A stretch of 64,000 nucleotides of DNA from Sedimentibacter sp. zth1 (GCF_017352195.1 NZ_CP071445.1:1612001-1676000), one strand, 5' to 3'; positions 44,105-54,284 are shown, numbered from the stretch's first letter. Numbers and translations: made by a program. Notes: a model not told the origin generated them from the sequence alone.

Positions 44105-44956
44105 TTATTTAATTAAGCTTTTACAAGCTCTAACAACATGCTTTGCTAAAACTGATGTTGTAACAGAGCCAACTCCAGCTGGGACTGGTGTAACCATACT
44201 TGCAATTTCTAAGCATTCATCAGTTCTTACGTCTCCACATAGTTTTCCTTCATCATCAACATTAATTCCGACATCTATAACAACTGCATCTTCTTTAACA
44301 AATTCTTTTAAAACCAACTTAGCCTTACCTATTGCTGCTACTAACACATCAGCTTTACTAGCTACTTCAGATAAATTTTTGGTTTTTGAATGACAAATTG
44401 TTACTGTTGCATTTTTCTGTAACATTAACAATGCTTGAGGCTTTCCAACAACCATTGAACGACCTAGTACTACTACATTTTTACCTGTTAAATCAACATC
44501 ATAATAATCTAAAATTTCCATAACTGCTGATGGAGTACATGGAGCAAATCCAGTTTTATCTCCTTCAGTTACCTTTGCTACATTTACAGGATTAAAGCAA
44601 TCAATATCTTTATTAGGATCTACAATATATTTGATAATACTTTCGTCAAGTTGTTTAGGCAATGGTCTAAATATAAGTATCCCATGAACAGTTTCATCAC
44701 TATTTGATAACTTTATTTGTTCAATAAAATCATCTTGGCTAATGTCTATAGGCAATGTTTTAACACCAGTTAAAATTCCGCATTTTGCCATTCTTTTTAA
44801 AGCTCCTCTTTCATAGGCAATATCATCTTCTCTTTCACCTACTCTAATAATTTGAAGCTTAGGTTGTATACCACTACTATTTAAATTTCGAACTTCTGAT
44901 TTAACATCCTCAGTTATTTTATCTGCAACTGGTTTTCCTTTTATAAGTATGCCCAT
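44105..44956 (-). CDS. folD: Bifunctional methylenetetrahydrofolate dehydrogenase/cyclohydrolase
   Basis: This 283-residue enzyme interconverts 5,10-methylene-, methenyl- and 10-formyl-tetrahydrofolate in one-carbon metabolism. The FolD signatures are visible: the catalytic-lysine region, where the usual YxxxK appears as AYERGALKRMAK near residue 50; the P-x-P region ILIFRPLPKQLDE near 95; and the NADP fold VVVLGRSMVVGKP near 163, then TPVPAGVGSVTTS near 262. The Y-x-x-x-K spacing appears shifted and should be checked by alignment. GAGGAGG precedes the start. It is a single gene. Confidence 0.95.
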   Translation of the reverse strand: MGILIKGKPVADKITEDVKSEVRNLNSSGIQPKLQIIRVGEREDDIAYERGALKRMAKCGILTGVKTLPIDISQDDFIEQIKLSNSDETVHGILIFRPLPKQLDESIIKYIVDPNKDIDCFNPVNVAKVTEGDKTGFAPCTPSAVMEILDYYDVDLTGKNVVVLGRSMVVGKPQALLMLQKNATVTICHSKTKNLSEVASKADVLVAAIGKAKLVLKEFVKEDAVVIDVGINVDDEGKLCGDVRTDECLEIASMVTPVPAGVGSVTTSVLAKHVVRACKSLIK

Positions 44957-45062
44957 TTTTTCCTCCTCAATTGTTCAATACAAATTGTATCTTTAAAATT
45001 TAGTTAGATAAATAGAAAGTTGCAATGCAACCTTCAATATTATTAAAAAATTCAAATAAAAT

Positions 45063-45108
45063 AAAGCACACTTCAAACTAGATTATGTCTAATTCTAAGT
45101 GTGCTTTA
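45063..45108 (-). terminator. Rho-independent terminator after ridA
   Basis: Long inverted repeat AAAGCACACTT/AAGTGTGCTTT directly after the ridA stop, with T-rich sequence following on the minus strand. Confidence 0.8.
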
Positions 45109-45113
45109 TAAGC

Positions 45114-45497
45114 TTAATTAAAACTTGCTACTGCTTCTATTTCAACTAATACATTTTTAGGCAATGCACTTACTTGAACACAAGCTCTTGCTGGAAAATA
45201 ATCTTTGAAGAATGTAGAATATACTTCATTAACGTCAGAAAATTTTGACATATCAGTAATAAATATGTTTGTTTTTACAACATTGTCAAAGTTCAATCCT
45301 ACTTCTTCTAATATAGCTAAAATATTTTTCATGGATTGCTCAGTTTGACTTTTAAATGTATCTCCTGCAACTTCTCCTGTAGCTGGTACAACTGGAATTT
45401 GGCCAGATATGTATAATAAATCTCCAGTTCTTACAGAATGTGAGTAAGGCCCTATTGCTTTAGGAGCATTATTGCTATTTATCATTTTATTGCTCAT
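45114..45497 (-). CDS. ridA: RidA family enamine/imine deaminase
   Basis: This 127-residue protein hydrolyses reactive enamines and imines such as 2-aminoacrylate released by PLP enzymes. Features are the opening NNAPKAIGPYSHSV, SGQIPVVPATGEV near 30, and the conserved ARACVQVSALPKNVLVEIEA with the carboxylate-binding Arg near 103. It is of normal length. GGTGT precedes the start. It is a single gene with its own terminator. Confidence 0.95.
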   Translation of the reverse strand: MSNKMINSNNAPKAIGPYSHSVRTGDLLYISGQIPVVPATGEVAGDTFKSQTEQSMKNILAILEEVGLNFDNVVKTNIFITDMSKFSDVNEVYSTFFKDYFPARACVQVSALPKNVLVEIEAVASFN

Positions 45498-45693
45498 TTT
45501 ATAACACCTCTTTCTATTTTTTCAATTACAATTATATAGTATAGTCTAAAAAATAGCAAGATTGAAAACTTTATATTTTATAATATTTTCTATTATATAA
45601 ATTTCTCGGGAAATATCACATATTTTGTAATTAATTGAATATACTTTTTAAGTCCTCTCTTATCCTGCACATCAAATCGTTCATTTATTGTAA

Positions 45694-45742
45694 AGAAAAA
45701 GAGCTATTGCTCTACTGAATATATCAATATGGCAATAGCTCT
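45694..45742 (-). terminator. Rho-independent terminator after the first peptide ABC operon
   Basis: Hairpin AGAGCTATTGCC.../...GCAATAGCTCT followed by TTTTTC on the minus strand, a few bases past the substrate-binding protein stop. Confidence 0.85.
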
Positions 45743-45755
45743 AAATTTTATTAAA

Positions 45756-47429
45756 TTATTCTACCATTTCCGCATTTTTGAAAATCCAATTGTCCATTCT
45801 TGTTCTTTCAACGCCTTCGACCTTAGCTTCATCAATTACGAACTTGTTAGTATAGTAGTACATTGGCATTAATATATAATCATTCATCAAAACACTTTCA
45901 GCTTTTTTATAAGCAGCATCTTTTTCTTTTCCTGTTGTAATCATTGCTTCTGCTATAGCTTCATCAAACGCTTTATTTTCAGGATTAAGAATTTTATCAT
46001 GAGGTGCAACTACTGGTTGTTCATTCCATCTCCATTGACAGTCATTATTTCCAGAATAAGAAGTATATAGATCAAGCATAGTCATTGGCTCTGGATAGTC
46101 ACCTAACCATCCACCTCTTGCTATATCAAAATTACCATCTCTTCTAGTATCTTGGAATACTGCCCACTCTTCATTAGCTAATTCAACGTTAATGCCTAAA
46201 TTATTTTTCCACATTTCCTGTAAAGTTTCAGCTATTTTTTGGTGGTCTTCATGTGTATTATAGATGTATGTTATTGTTGGGAAACCTTCTCCATTTGGGT
46301 AACCAGCATCAGCTAATAATTGTTGAGCCATTTCTATACTTGCTTTATTTGGATCAATATCAAATTCAGTAACACAATTTCCATTTTCATCCAATGTTCT
46401 ACAAGAACTACCATCTGAGTAATAAAGGTTCGATGGTATAATTCCAGTTGCTGGTAATTCGCCACCTTTTGTTACTTGCTCACATATTTGCTTTCTATCT
46501 ATTGCAAGTGTAAATGCTTTTCTAACTCTAATGTCATTCATAGGAGCTTTATCGCAGTTGAACATAGCATAATATGTAGCAACTTGTGCAGTAATATGGA
46601 AGTTAGGATCTTCAGCTTGTAATCTTGGAATTTCATCTGAAGGAATTAAATCATTAACTTGAATATCTCCAGCTTGATAAGCATTAAGTGCAGTTGTAGA
46701 TTCTGTAATCATATCTCCCTTAATACCTGCTAAATTAACATTTTTGGCATCGTAGTAGTTTTCATTTTTCTTTAATTTTATGTGCGAACCAATTTGGTAT
46801 TCTTCAAGAACAAAAGGTCCATTGCAAATATAGCTCTCAGGGTTTTTATCCCAACCTTCACCATATTGTTCAATTATATCTTGTCTAACTGGCATGTAAG
46901 TGTAGAAAGATACCAAACTTGGAAAGTATGAACATGCATTTTCTAAAGTAACTTCTAATGTTTTCTCATCTAAAGCTTTAACTCCAACTTCGTCAGCTGA
47001 ACATTTTTTATTTAAATAGTTCATACCATTTTTTAAGTATGGTGCCATAATAAATGAATATTCTGATGAAGTTTCAGGAGCACAAACTCTCTTCCAAGCA
47101 TACTCAAAATCTTGAGCTTTTACAGGTTGACCATCAGACCATTTTATATCATCTCTTAAGTGGAATGTATAAACTGTACCATCGTCTGAAACCTCATATT
47201 TCTTTGCTTGACCAGCTATCATACCTTCTCTAGTATCAATTAATAAACCTTCAAATGTATTTGCTATAACGTGTCCTCCATCAACAGCATTATTTAATGC
47301 AGGGTCAAAAGTTTTTGGTTCTGCGCCAATATTCCATTTTAAATAAGTTGTGCTCATTTCTTTTCCACAACCAACTGGCAATGCCAATAACATTGTGAAT
47401 ACAATTAAGATTGCTAATATTTTTTTCAT
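45756..47429 (-). CDS. Oligopeptide ABC transporter substrate-binding lipoprotein (cluster 1)
   Basis: This 557-residue family 5 extracellular solute-binding protein has a lipoprotein signal ending LPVGC (about residue 21), so it is anchored outside. Typical OppA segments are WNIGAEPKTFDPALNNAVDG, DDIKWSDGQPVKAQDFEYAW and VRKAFTLAIDRKQI. It binds peptides and delivers them to the permeases. It is the last gene of an operon ordered permease, permease, ATPase, ATPase, binding protein, with its own terminator. Confidence 0.95.
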   Translation of the reverse strand: MKKILAILIVFTMLLALPVGCGKEMSTTYLKWNIGAEPKTFDPALNNAVDGGHVIANTFEGLLIDTREGMIAGQAKKYEVSDDGTVYTFHLRDDIKWSDGQPVKAQDFEYAWKRVCAPETSSEYSFIMAPYLKNGMNYLNKKCSADEVGVKALDEKTLEVTLENACSYFPSLVSFYTYMPVRQDIIEQYGEGWDKNPESYICNGPFVLEEYQIGSHIKLKKNENYYDAKNVNLAGIKGDMITESTTALNAYQAGDIQVNDLIPSDEIPRLQAEDPNFHITAQVATYYAMFNCDKAPMNDIRVRKAFTLAIDRKQICEQVTKGGELPATGIIPSNLYYSDGSSCRTLDENGNCVTEFDIDPNKASIEMAQQLLADAGYPNGEGFPTITYIYNTHEDHQKIAETLQEMWKNNLGINVELANEEWAVFQDTRRDGNFDIARGGWLGDYPEPMTMLDLYTSYSGNNDCQWRWNEQPVVAPHDKILNPENKAFDEAIAEAMITTGKEKDAAYKKAESVLMNDYILMPMYYYTNKFVIDEAKVEGVERTRMDNWIFKNAEMVE

Positions 47430-47474
47430 TTTATTCCTCCCGTTTTTTTATATAATTATATAATAAGCATACGC

Positions 47475-48455
47475 TTACATATCTAAATGACATGCAACAA
47501 AGTGATTAGAACCTATATCTCTTAATGCAGGTGTTTCTTCAGCACACTTTTCCATTGCATATTTACATCTAGTTCTAAATTTACAACCAGATGGTGGATT
47601 GAGAGGACTTGGAACGTCACCCTCTAAAACTATTCTTTTAATTTGCTCTGATTTATCTGGATCTGGCACTGGAATAGATGACAACAATGCTTTTGTATAT
47701 GGATGTTCAGGATTATTATATAATTCACTCTTATCTGCTAATTCAACTAAGCTTCCTAAATACATTACTCCTACTCTACTGGATATATGTTTAACCATTG
47801 ATAAATCATGTGCAATAAACAAATATGTTAATCCAAATTCACTTTGCAAATCTTCTAACATATTAATAACCTGTGCTTGTATTGACACATCAAGTGCTGA
47901 AATCGGCTCATCACAAATAACAAACTCAGGATTTACCGCCAATGCTCTTGCTATACCTATACGTTGCCTTTGACCACCACTAAATTCATGTGGATATCTA
48001 CTTGCGTGATCCTTGCCTAAACCAACCTTATGCAATAGTTCGAATATTCTCTCTTGCCTTTCCTTGCCTGAAGCAAGTTTATTTATATCAAGTGGCTCTC
48101 CAATGGTATCAGCTACTGTCATTCTTGGATCGAGTGATGCATACGGATCTTGAAAAATCATCTGCATTTTTTTTCTGTATTCCATCAGCTGTTGCTTACC
48201 CATTTTTGCGATATCAACACCCCTGTATAATATTTCTCCAGCTGTTGGTTCATAAAGTCTTATAATTGTTCTTCCAGTAGTTGACTTACCACAACCTGAT
48301 TCTCCAACTAAACCTAATGTTTCCCCTTTATTTATAAAAAACGTAATATCATCTACCGCTTTAATATATTCAATTTTAGCCCCTAAAGCGCCAGCTCTTT
48401 TAACAAAATATTTTTTCAAATTATTAATTTCAATTAGTTTTTCAATATTAGCCAT
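47475..48455 (-). CDS. Oligopeptide ABC transporter ATPase, OppF type (cluster 1)
   Basis: This 326-residue ABC ATPase has Walker A GESGCGKST near residue 44, signature FSGGQRQRIG near 155, Walker B FVICDEPISALD near 175 and H-loop IAHDLSMV. The C-terminal oligo-HPY region has three cysteines in FRTRCKYAMEKC and then ACH, as usual in OppF/DppF. It overlaps the OppD-type gene by eight bases. It pairs with that ATPase under the two permeases. Confidence 0.95.
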   Translation of the reverse strand: MANIEKLIEINNLKKYFVKRAGALGAKIEYIKAVDDITFFINKGETLGLVGESGCGKSTTGRTIIRLYEPTAGEILYRGVDIAKMGKQQLMEYRKKMQMIFQDPYASLDPRMTVADTIGEPLDINKLASGKERQERIFELLHKVGLGKDHASRYPHEFSGGQRQRIGIARALAVNPEFVICDEPISALDVSIQAQVINMLEDLQSEFGLTYLFIAHDLSMVKHISSRVGVMYLGSLVELADKSELYNNPEHPYTKALLSSIPVPDPDKSEQIKRIVLEGDVPSPLNPPSGCKFRTRCKYAMEKCAEETPALRDIGSNHFVACHLDM

Positions 48456-49491
48456 TTACTTTTACGCCTCCTTTTTGACCTTCGTACTCTTTATTAAAAG
48501 GTGCATCCTTATGTAACAACCAGCACATAGCTTGGTGATTAGGATTTTTTTCATCTACAAAATAAGGTGGTTGTTTTTGAGCGCAAATTTTCATGGCATA
48601 ATCACATCTGCTAGCAAATGGGCATCCAATAGGCGGATTTAATAAATCCGGTGGTGTACCCTGTATTGGAAGTAATCTGATTTTTGTGTCAGTACTTACT
48701 CTAGGTATGGACTTTAATAATCCCATAGTATACGGATGCATAGGGGAATAAAAAATATCTCTTTTACTACCTTGTTCCATAATTAATCCACCATACATTA
48801 CAACGATTCTCTCACATACGTCAGATACAACTCCTAAATCATGTGTTATTAATATAGTGGATGTATCAAACTGCTTATTCAATTGCTTCATAAGTTCCAA
48901 AATTTGTGCTTGAATAGTTACATCCAAAGCAGTTGTAGGCTCATCTGCAATAAGCAATTCCGGTTCACAAGAAAGTGCCATAGCAATCATAGCACGTTGT
49001 CTCATACCACCACTGTATTCGTGAGGATAATTTTTAATTCTTTTCTCCGGATCAGGTATTCCTACAAGTTTAAGCATTTCAATAGATTTTTCTTTCGCAT
49101 CTTTTTTAGATAAATTTTGATGTTTCAATATAGATTCACTTATCTGATTTCCAATTGTAAAAAGCGGATTTAGCGCTGTCATTGGATCTTGGAAGATCAT
49201 TGCTATATTGTTTCCTCTTATATCCATCATTTCTTTATTTGTTTTTTTGACAAGATCTTCACCTTTAAATAATATTTCTCCTCCAACTATTTTACCAGGA
49301 TACAATAATAATTTCATAATAGATAAAGATGTAACACTTTTACCACTACCACTCTCTCCTACTATACCTATAGCTTCAGATTTGTTAACGTGAAAGTTAA
49401 TTCCTCTTATTGCTTTTACTTCACCAAGATGAGTAAAAAAAGATGTCCTTAAATCTTTCACTTCTAATAATTTTTCAGTCATATTATCCAC
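48448..49491 (-). CDS. Oligopeptide ABC transporter ATPase, OppD type (cluster 1)
   Basis: This 347-residue ABC ATPase has Walker [10 protein letters not shown] near residue 44, signature YSGGMRQRAM near 160, Walker [13 protein letters not shown] near 180 and H-loop ITHDLGVV. The C-terminal part has ASRCDYAMKIC, as in OppD. It begins six bases after the permease gene and overlaps the OppF-type gene. It supplies the second nucleotide-binding site of the importer. Confidence 0.95.
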   Translation of the reverse strand: MDNMTEKLLEVKDLRTSFFTHLGEVKAIRGINFHVNKSEAIGIVGESGSGKSVTSLSIMKLLLYPGKIVGGEILFKGEDLVKKTNKEMMDIRGNNIAMIFQDPMTALNPLFTIGNQISESILKHQNLSKKDAKEKSIEMLKLVGIPDPEKRIKNYPHEYSGGMRQRAMIAMALSCEPELLIADEPTTALDVTIQAQILELMKQLNKQFDTSTILITHDLGVVSDVCERIVVMYGGLIMEQGSKRDIFYSPMHPYTMGLLKSIPRVSTDTKIRLLPIQGTPPDLLNPPIGCPFASRCDYAMKICAQKQPPYFVDEKNPNHQAMCWLLHKDAPFNKEYEGQKGGVKVNG

Positions 49492-49497
49492 CTCTTT

Positions 49498-50736
49498 CTA
49501 CTTTCTAAGTTTAGGGTCTAAAGCGTCTCTTAGACCATCGCCGAGTAAATTAAACGCTAATATTGTTATTGATATTGCAATTGCTGGGAAGAATAATTGG
49601 TATGGATAAGTTAAGAATGACGATAATGCATCATTACATAATTTACCCCATGAAGCCATTGGAGCTGAAACGCCAAGTCCTATAAAGCTTAGAAAAGCTT
49701 CAGTAAATATAGCTGCTGGAATTTGCATTGTTATAGATACCATAACTGGTCCCATAATATTTGGTACTAAATGTCTTAACAAAATCCTTTTAGTTGAAGC
49801 TCCTATAGTTTGTGCAGCTAGTATAAACTCCTGTTCTTTTAAGCTTAGCACTTCTCCTCTTACTAGCCTTGCCATACTTTCCCAATAAGTAAGTGACATA
49901 GCCAAAATTATTGTCCAAATTCCTGTATCATCCAATAAAACTGCTAAAAGAATAACATATAGTAACATAGGAATAGAACTAATAGTATCAACTATTCTCA
50001 TCATTATATTATCTGTTCTTCCACCGAAATAACCAGATATTCCTCCATATAGTACTCCTATAAAGAAATTCATTATAGCTGCTGCAATACCAACTGTTAA
50101 TGATATTCTAGCACCATATACTAATCTAATAAACATATCTCTACCAAGTGAATCAGTACCTAATTTATAAGTTTTATTCCATACAGTTTTTGCTACTGAA
50201 ATCATTTGATCATTACAATATATATTACTCCTTGATATATTTTCAACTCTCTGTTCTTCTTTTATAACATCAATCGAAGAATCATGTCTTGCTTTTTTCT
50301 TGATTTGTATTAGTTCTTTCTTTGCTAAATAATATGGACTGTAATCAACAACTACTGTGTTGTCTCCAACCTTGAACTCATACATTCTATTTTCTTTATC
50401 GTCCAATATTACTTGCGCCATTTTTATAAGCTTTCCATCCTCTGTTATCTCTATAACTCTATTTTCATTGGTTACATATATAAAGTTACCATCACCTAAA
50501 TCATAAATTTTAAGTCTCGGCGGTGTATTTGCAAATTCAAGAACTTGATCTGTGTATTTTATTGGCCATAAAAAAGGTACAATTATTGCTATCAAGAGTA
50601 TAAGCACAATTATAGCTAAAGAGAAAACTGCTACTTTATTAAGCTTTAATCTTCTCCAAGCATCCTGCCAATATGTAAGGCTGGGTCTTTCAACTTTTTC
50701 TGCGTTTTTCTCGGATTTTTCTAATAATTCCCACAT
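49498..50736 (-). CDS. Oligopeptide ABC permease, OppC type, with a periplasmic-side insert (cluster 1)
   Basis: This 412-residue membrane protein is about 100 residues longer than usual OppC. TM1 is at about 36-58; then comes an extra segment (about 70-185) with short beta-strand motifs such as DGNFIYVTNENRVIEI, and next the normal permease core starting LGTDSLGRDMFIRLVYGARISL. The EAA loop EFILAAQTIGASTKRIL near 305 contacts the ATPases. The insert lies outside the cell and looks like one or two propeller-type strands. See the related but larger insert in the cluster 2 permease. Confidence 0.92.
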   Translation of the reverse strand: MWELLEKSEKNAEKVERPSLTYWQDAWRRLKLNKVAVFSLAIIVLILLIAIIVPFLWPIKYTDQVLEFANTPPRLKIYDLGDGNFIYVTNENRVIEITEDGKLIKMAQVILDDKENRMYEFKVGDNTVVVDYSPYYLAKKELIQIKKKARHDSSIDVIKEEQRVENISRSNIYCNDQMISVAKTVWNKTYKLGTDSLGRDMFIRLVYGARISLTVGIAAAIMNFFIGVLYGGISGYFGGRTDNIMMRIVDTISSIPMLLYVILLAVLLDDTGIWTIILAMSLTYWESMARLVRGEVLSLKEQEFILAAQTIGASTKRILLRHLVPNIMGPVMVSITMQIPAAIFTEAFLSFIGLGVSAPMASWGKLCNDALSSFLTYPYQLFFPAIAISITILAFNLLGDGLRDALDPKLRK

Positions 50737-50747
50737 AATATATACTC

Positions 50748-51665
50748 CTATTCAAATTTTATACGAGGATCAATTATTACATATACAATATCTACTATTA
50801 AAACTGCTACAACTAAAAACATTGCAAAGAATACTGTAACGCCCATTATAACAGGATAATCTCTATTCGTTATACTTGTAGTAAACAATTGACCTATACC
50901 AGAAATACCAAAAACCTTTTCAGCAACAAATGATCCAGTTAATATACTTGCAATCATTGGTCCTACATAGGTAACTATCGGTATTAGAGCATTTCTAAGT
51001 GCATGTTTCCCTATTACTACTTTCTCTGATATTCCTTTTGCTCTAGCTGTTCTTATGTAATCTTGCTGTAAAACTTCTAAAACAGATGATCTAGTAAGCC
51101 TTGTTACATATGACAACGAAAACATTCCTATTGCTATAGCAGGTCCTATATATCCTTTCCAACTACTTACTCCGTAGGATGGCACTAGACCTAACTTTCT
51201 ATTAAATATATATATAAAACCAGTAGCAATAACAAAGCTTGGAATTGTAGCCCCTAATGTAGCCAATACCATTGCAATTCTATCAAAAGCTTTATTCTGC
51301 TTCAATGCTGCAATAATCCCAAATAGAATTCCAAAAATAACAATTCCTATTATAGCCGCTCCACCTATCCTTGCTGAATATGGAAATCCCGCTTCTATAA
51401 TTTTTATAGTTTCTACCCCACGCTTTTTAAATGAAATACCAAAATCACCGGTCACAAAATTTCCTAAATATTTTACATACTGTACAATGAATGGCTTATC
51501 GAACCCATACTGTTCATCAATGGATTGCCTTACTACTGGATCCATTGCACGTTCACCTGCAAAAGGATCCCCTGGAAGGTTGTGCATTAAAATAAATGTA
51601 ATAGTCATTACAAACCAAATTGTAATTATTGCTGAAAATATTCTTTTTAAAATATACCTTGTCAT
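50748..51665 (-). CDS. Oligopeptide ABC permease, OppB type (cluster 1)
   Basis: This 305-residue permease has six helices. The OppB signature N-terminus MTRYILKRIFSAIITIWFV is followed by NLPGDPFAGERAMDP and the EAA loop DYIRTARAKGISEKVVIGKH near 200. It is of normal length. It is the first gene of the operon; AGGAG precedes its start. Together with the OppC-type subunit it forms the membrane channel for peptide uptake. Confidence 0.95.
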   Translation of the reverse strand: MTRYILKRIFSAIITIWFVMTITFILMHNLPGDPFAGERAMDPVVRQSIDEQYGFDKPFIVQYVKYLGNFVTGDFGISFKKRGVETIKIIEAGFPYSARIGGAAIIGIVIFGILFGIIAALKQNKAFDRIAMVLATLGATIPSFVIATGFIYIFNRKLGLVPSYGVSSWKGYIGPAIAIGMFSLSYVTRLTRSSVLEVLQQDYIRTARAKGISEKVVIGKHALRNALIPIVTYVGPMIASILTGSFVAEKVFGISGIGQLFTTSITNRDYPVIMGVTVFFAMFLVVAVLIVDIVYVIIDPRIKFE

Positions 51666-52060
51666 TTAACTCTCCTTTCTGTACTCTTATGTTTATACGT
51701 TATCTATATATATTTATTAAACAAGCTTTATTATTATTACTTAATTTTTAATTGTATTATGTATAATAGCATATATGGAAAACGTTTCTATACTTATATT
51801 TTAACCATATTTTCAGAAATGTCAATTCAAAAATATGAATTTAAAATACAATTTTAGTAAATTTCCTGACTATTATATGTGATTTTTTGTTGATATATTC
51901 TTGTATTTTTATATAGTATAAATTAAATACCTTATTTTATACATTTTCCGACATTTTTCAACATTATTCAAACTTTAATTTAAATATGCAGTATGCTTTT
52001 GTCGATATTTGTATATTTATTAATAATTATTCTAAAAACATACTCCAAAATAGGAAAATA
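51666..52060. other. Intergenic region between two minus-strand transcription units
   Basis: About 395 bases of AT-rich DNA hold the promoter region of the first peptide transporter operon. I see no clear -35/-10 pair, no riboswitch and no reading frame. The glmS terminator closes the right side. Confidence 0.6.
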
Positions 52061-52114
52061 AAAAAAGTTCTAATTAACATTTAGATTTTTAAATCTCTAT
52101 TAATTAGAACTTCT
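52061..52114 (-). terminator. Rho-independent terminator after glmS
   Basis: Inverted repeat AAGTTCTAATTAA/TTAATTAGAACTT, T-rich on the minus-strand side, about 40 bases past the glmS stop. Confidence 0.85.
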
Positions 52115-52153
52115 TATTTATTTAATAAATTTTTATTATTAATTTATTCAATG

Positions 52154-53944
52154 CTACTCAACCGTAACAGATTTTGCAAGATTTCTTGGCTTATCTATGT
52201 CACATCCCTTTTGCAATGCTGCATAGTACGATAAATATTGTGCAGGTATAATTGAAACTAATGGTGATAATATTTCATGCACATTATCAACTATAATTTG
52301 GTCAGTATCTGTACTAATTTTTTTCATTGAGATAATCAATGTTTTAGCACCTCTAGCTTTTACTTCTTTGATATTGCTTCTTGTATTTAGATTTATTGAC
52401 TCATGAGTAATAATTGCAATAACCGGAGTGTTTTCTTCTATAAGTGCTATAGTACCATGTTTTAACTCGCCTGCAGCAAATCCTTCAGTTTGAATATATG
52501 ATATTTCTTTTAACTTCAATGCCGCCTCTACACAAACAAAATAGTCCATATGTCTGCCAATATAAAAGCAACTTCTTTGACCAACTAAAAATTCTTTAGC
52601 TAAATCTTTATATATATCAGCGTTATCACACAAAGATTCCATAACATTAGCCGCAATACTTAACTCTCTAAATATATCAATACCTAAGCTATTATAAATT
52701 AGGGTAGATAATATAGACAAAACGGTAATTTGAGCTGTATATGCTTTTGTAGAAGCAACAGCTATTTCTGGTCCTGCATACAACAATAATGTATGATTTG
52801 CTTCTCTTGATAAAGTTGAACCTTTCACATTTGTTAAAGCTATTGTCTTATAACCCATTTTCTTAACTTTTACCAAAACAGCTCTACAATCAGCTGTCTC
52901 ACCACTTTGTGAAATAAATAAGAATAATGGTTTCTTACTTAAAAGTGGCATATTGTAAATAAATTCGCTTGCTATTATAACCTCAGCAGGCTTTTGAGCT
53001 ATTTTTTCTAATAACTGTTTTCCTACTAGACCTGCATGGTAACTAGTACCACATGCAATAATATATATTTTATCTGAATTCTTAACATCACTTAATATAT
53101 CTTTGTCTACTATAGGTTTTCCATTATCATCACTATATTCGTTCATAATCCTTCTTACAACAAACGGTTGCTCTTCAATTTCTTTCATCATGTAATGAGG
53201 ATATACACCTTTTTCTATATCTGCTGTATCTATATCTGCTTTATAAGATTTTTTATCAACTTTATTTCCATATATGGTGTAAATTTCTATTTTATCTTTT
53301 GTAATTTTAATAAATTCTTTATCATCTAATTCATAGAATTCATTGGTAAGTGATATCATTGCCATAGCATCACTACCTACCATATTAAATCCCTTTCCAA
53401 TACCCACTAATAACGGGGACTTATTTTTCGCAGCATATATTATTTCAGGATTCTCATTATCCAATATAGCAAGTGCATATGACCCTTTGATTTCACTCAT
53501 TGTATGTCTTATTGCTAAATCGACATTTTCACCATTATCTACAAATTTTTGTATAAGTTGTACTACCGTTTCAGTATCAGTATTACTTTCAAACTTAACA
53601 TTTTTCAAATATTTACTTCTTAAGTATTCATCATTTTCTATAATGCCGTTGTGTACAAGTGTAAATCGCTTGCTACAACTTTGATGTGGATGAGAATTTA
53701 TTTTATTAGGTACACCATGTGTAGCCCATCTTGTATGTCCAATACCAATATTTGATTTAGCATTATTATCTATTATTTTTCTCAAATTTGCTATTCTACC
53801 CTTATCTTTAAAAACTTTCACTCCATCTTCATTTATGACTGCTATACCAGCAGAATCATATCCTCTATATTCAAGTTTTTCCAGACCGGATAGTATTATT
53901 TCTTTTACATCTTCATATCCTACATATCCAACTATTCCGCACAT
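52154..53944 (-). CDS. glmS: Glutamine-fructose-6-phosphate aminotransferase (isomerising)
   Basis: This 596-residue enzyme makes glucosamine-6-phosphate from fructose-6-phosphate and glutamine, the first step to UDP-GlcNAc. The start is the ATG at 53944 after AAGGAG, giving MCGIVGYVG with Cys2 as the glutaminase nucleophile; the longer frame has no ribosome binding site. The glutaminase domain spans 1-230 and the two SIS domains about 275-420 and 445-590. The C-terminus DIDKPRNLAKSVTVE is diagnostic. A glmS ribozyme precedes it and would shut it down when the product accumulates. Confidence 0.97.
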   Translation of the reverse strand: MCGIVGYVGYEDVKEIILSGLEKLEYRGYDSAGIAVINEDGVKVFKDKGRIANLRKIIDNNAKSNIGIGHTRWATHGVPNKINSHPHQSCSKRFTLVHNGIIENDEYLRSKYLKNVKFESNTDTETVVQLIQKFVDNGENVDLAIRHTMSEIKGSYALAILDNENPEIIYAAKNKSPLLVGIGKGFNMVGSDAMAMISLTNEFYELDDKEFIKITKDKIEIYTIYGNKVDKKSYKADIDTADIEKGVYPHYMMKEIEEQPFVVRRIMNEYSDDNGKPIVDKDILSDVKNSDKIYIIACGTSYHAGLVGKQLLEKIAQKPAEVIIASEFIYNMPLLSKKPLFLFISQSGETADCRAVLVKVKKMGYKTIALTNVKGSTLSREANHTLLLYAGPEIAVASTKAYTAQITVLSILSTLIYNSLGIDIFRELSIAANVMESLCDNADIYKDLAKEFLVGQRSCFYIGRHMDYFVCVEAALKLKEISYIQTEGFAAGELKHGTIALIEENTPVIAIITHESINLNTRSNIKEVKARGAKTLIISMKKISTDTDQIIVDNVHEILSPLVSIIPAQYLSYYAALQKGCDIDKPRNLAKSVTVE

Positions 53945-54049
53945 TTTACTTCTCCTTAAATTAAATATTATAATACTAAAATATCTACATATTATCATTA
54001 TATGTAGCTTTCTCACATTTTTGTAATTTTATTTAATCATACTTATAGG

Positions 54050-54188
54050 ATATAATGCTCATGATTTTCATATTGTTCTTTTAGTTACCTAAAAGCTTTG
54101 GTGAAAATCTAACGACCAAGCATGCCGCAGAGTACCCGCCGAATTTTCGAATTTCTCTGTCCTCGTCAACTTAAATAAGTTCAGGCGC
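54050..54188 (-). ncRNA. glmS ribozyme (glucosamine-6-phosphate riboswitch)
   Basis: The minus strand upstream of glmS contains the ribozyme core in order: the cleavage site A|GCGCC (G1 at 54188), GTTGACGAGGA, then TTCGGCGGGTACTCTGCGGC, GCTTGGTCGTTAG and a downstream AGCTTTTAG...CTAAAAG hairpin. These match the catalytic core and P2.1/P3/P4 elements of the family. Binding of glucosamine-6-phosphate triggers self-cleavage and loss of the glmS message. The 3' boundary is approximate. Confidence 0.95.
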
Positions 54189-54249
54189 TTATATATTAAC
54201 TAATTAAACCTCCTAATTTATCTTTATTTTACCTAACGTTATAATTAAA

Positions 54250-54284
54250 AAATTACTGTAGTCTATTGACTACAGTAATTTTAA
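54250..54284 (-). terminator. Rho-independent terminator after the second peptide ABC operon
   Basis: Hairpin AATTACTGTAGTC-AATA-GACTACAGTAATT followed by TTTT on the minus strand, about 40 bases past the small membrane protein gene. Confidence 0.88.
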
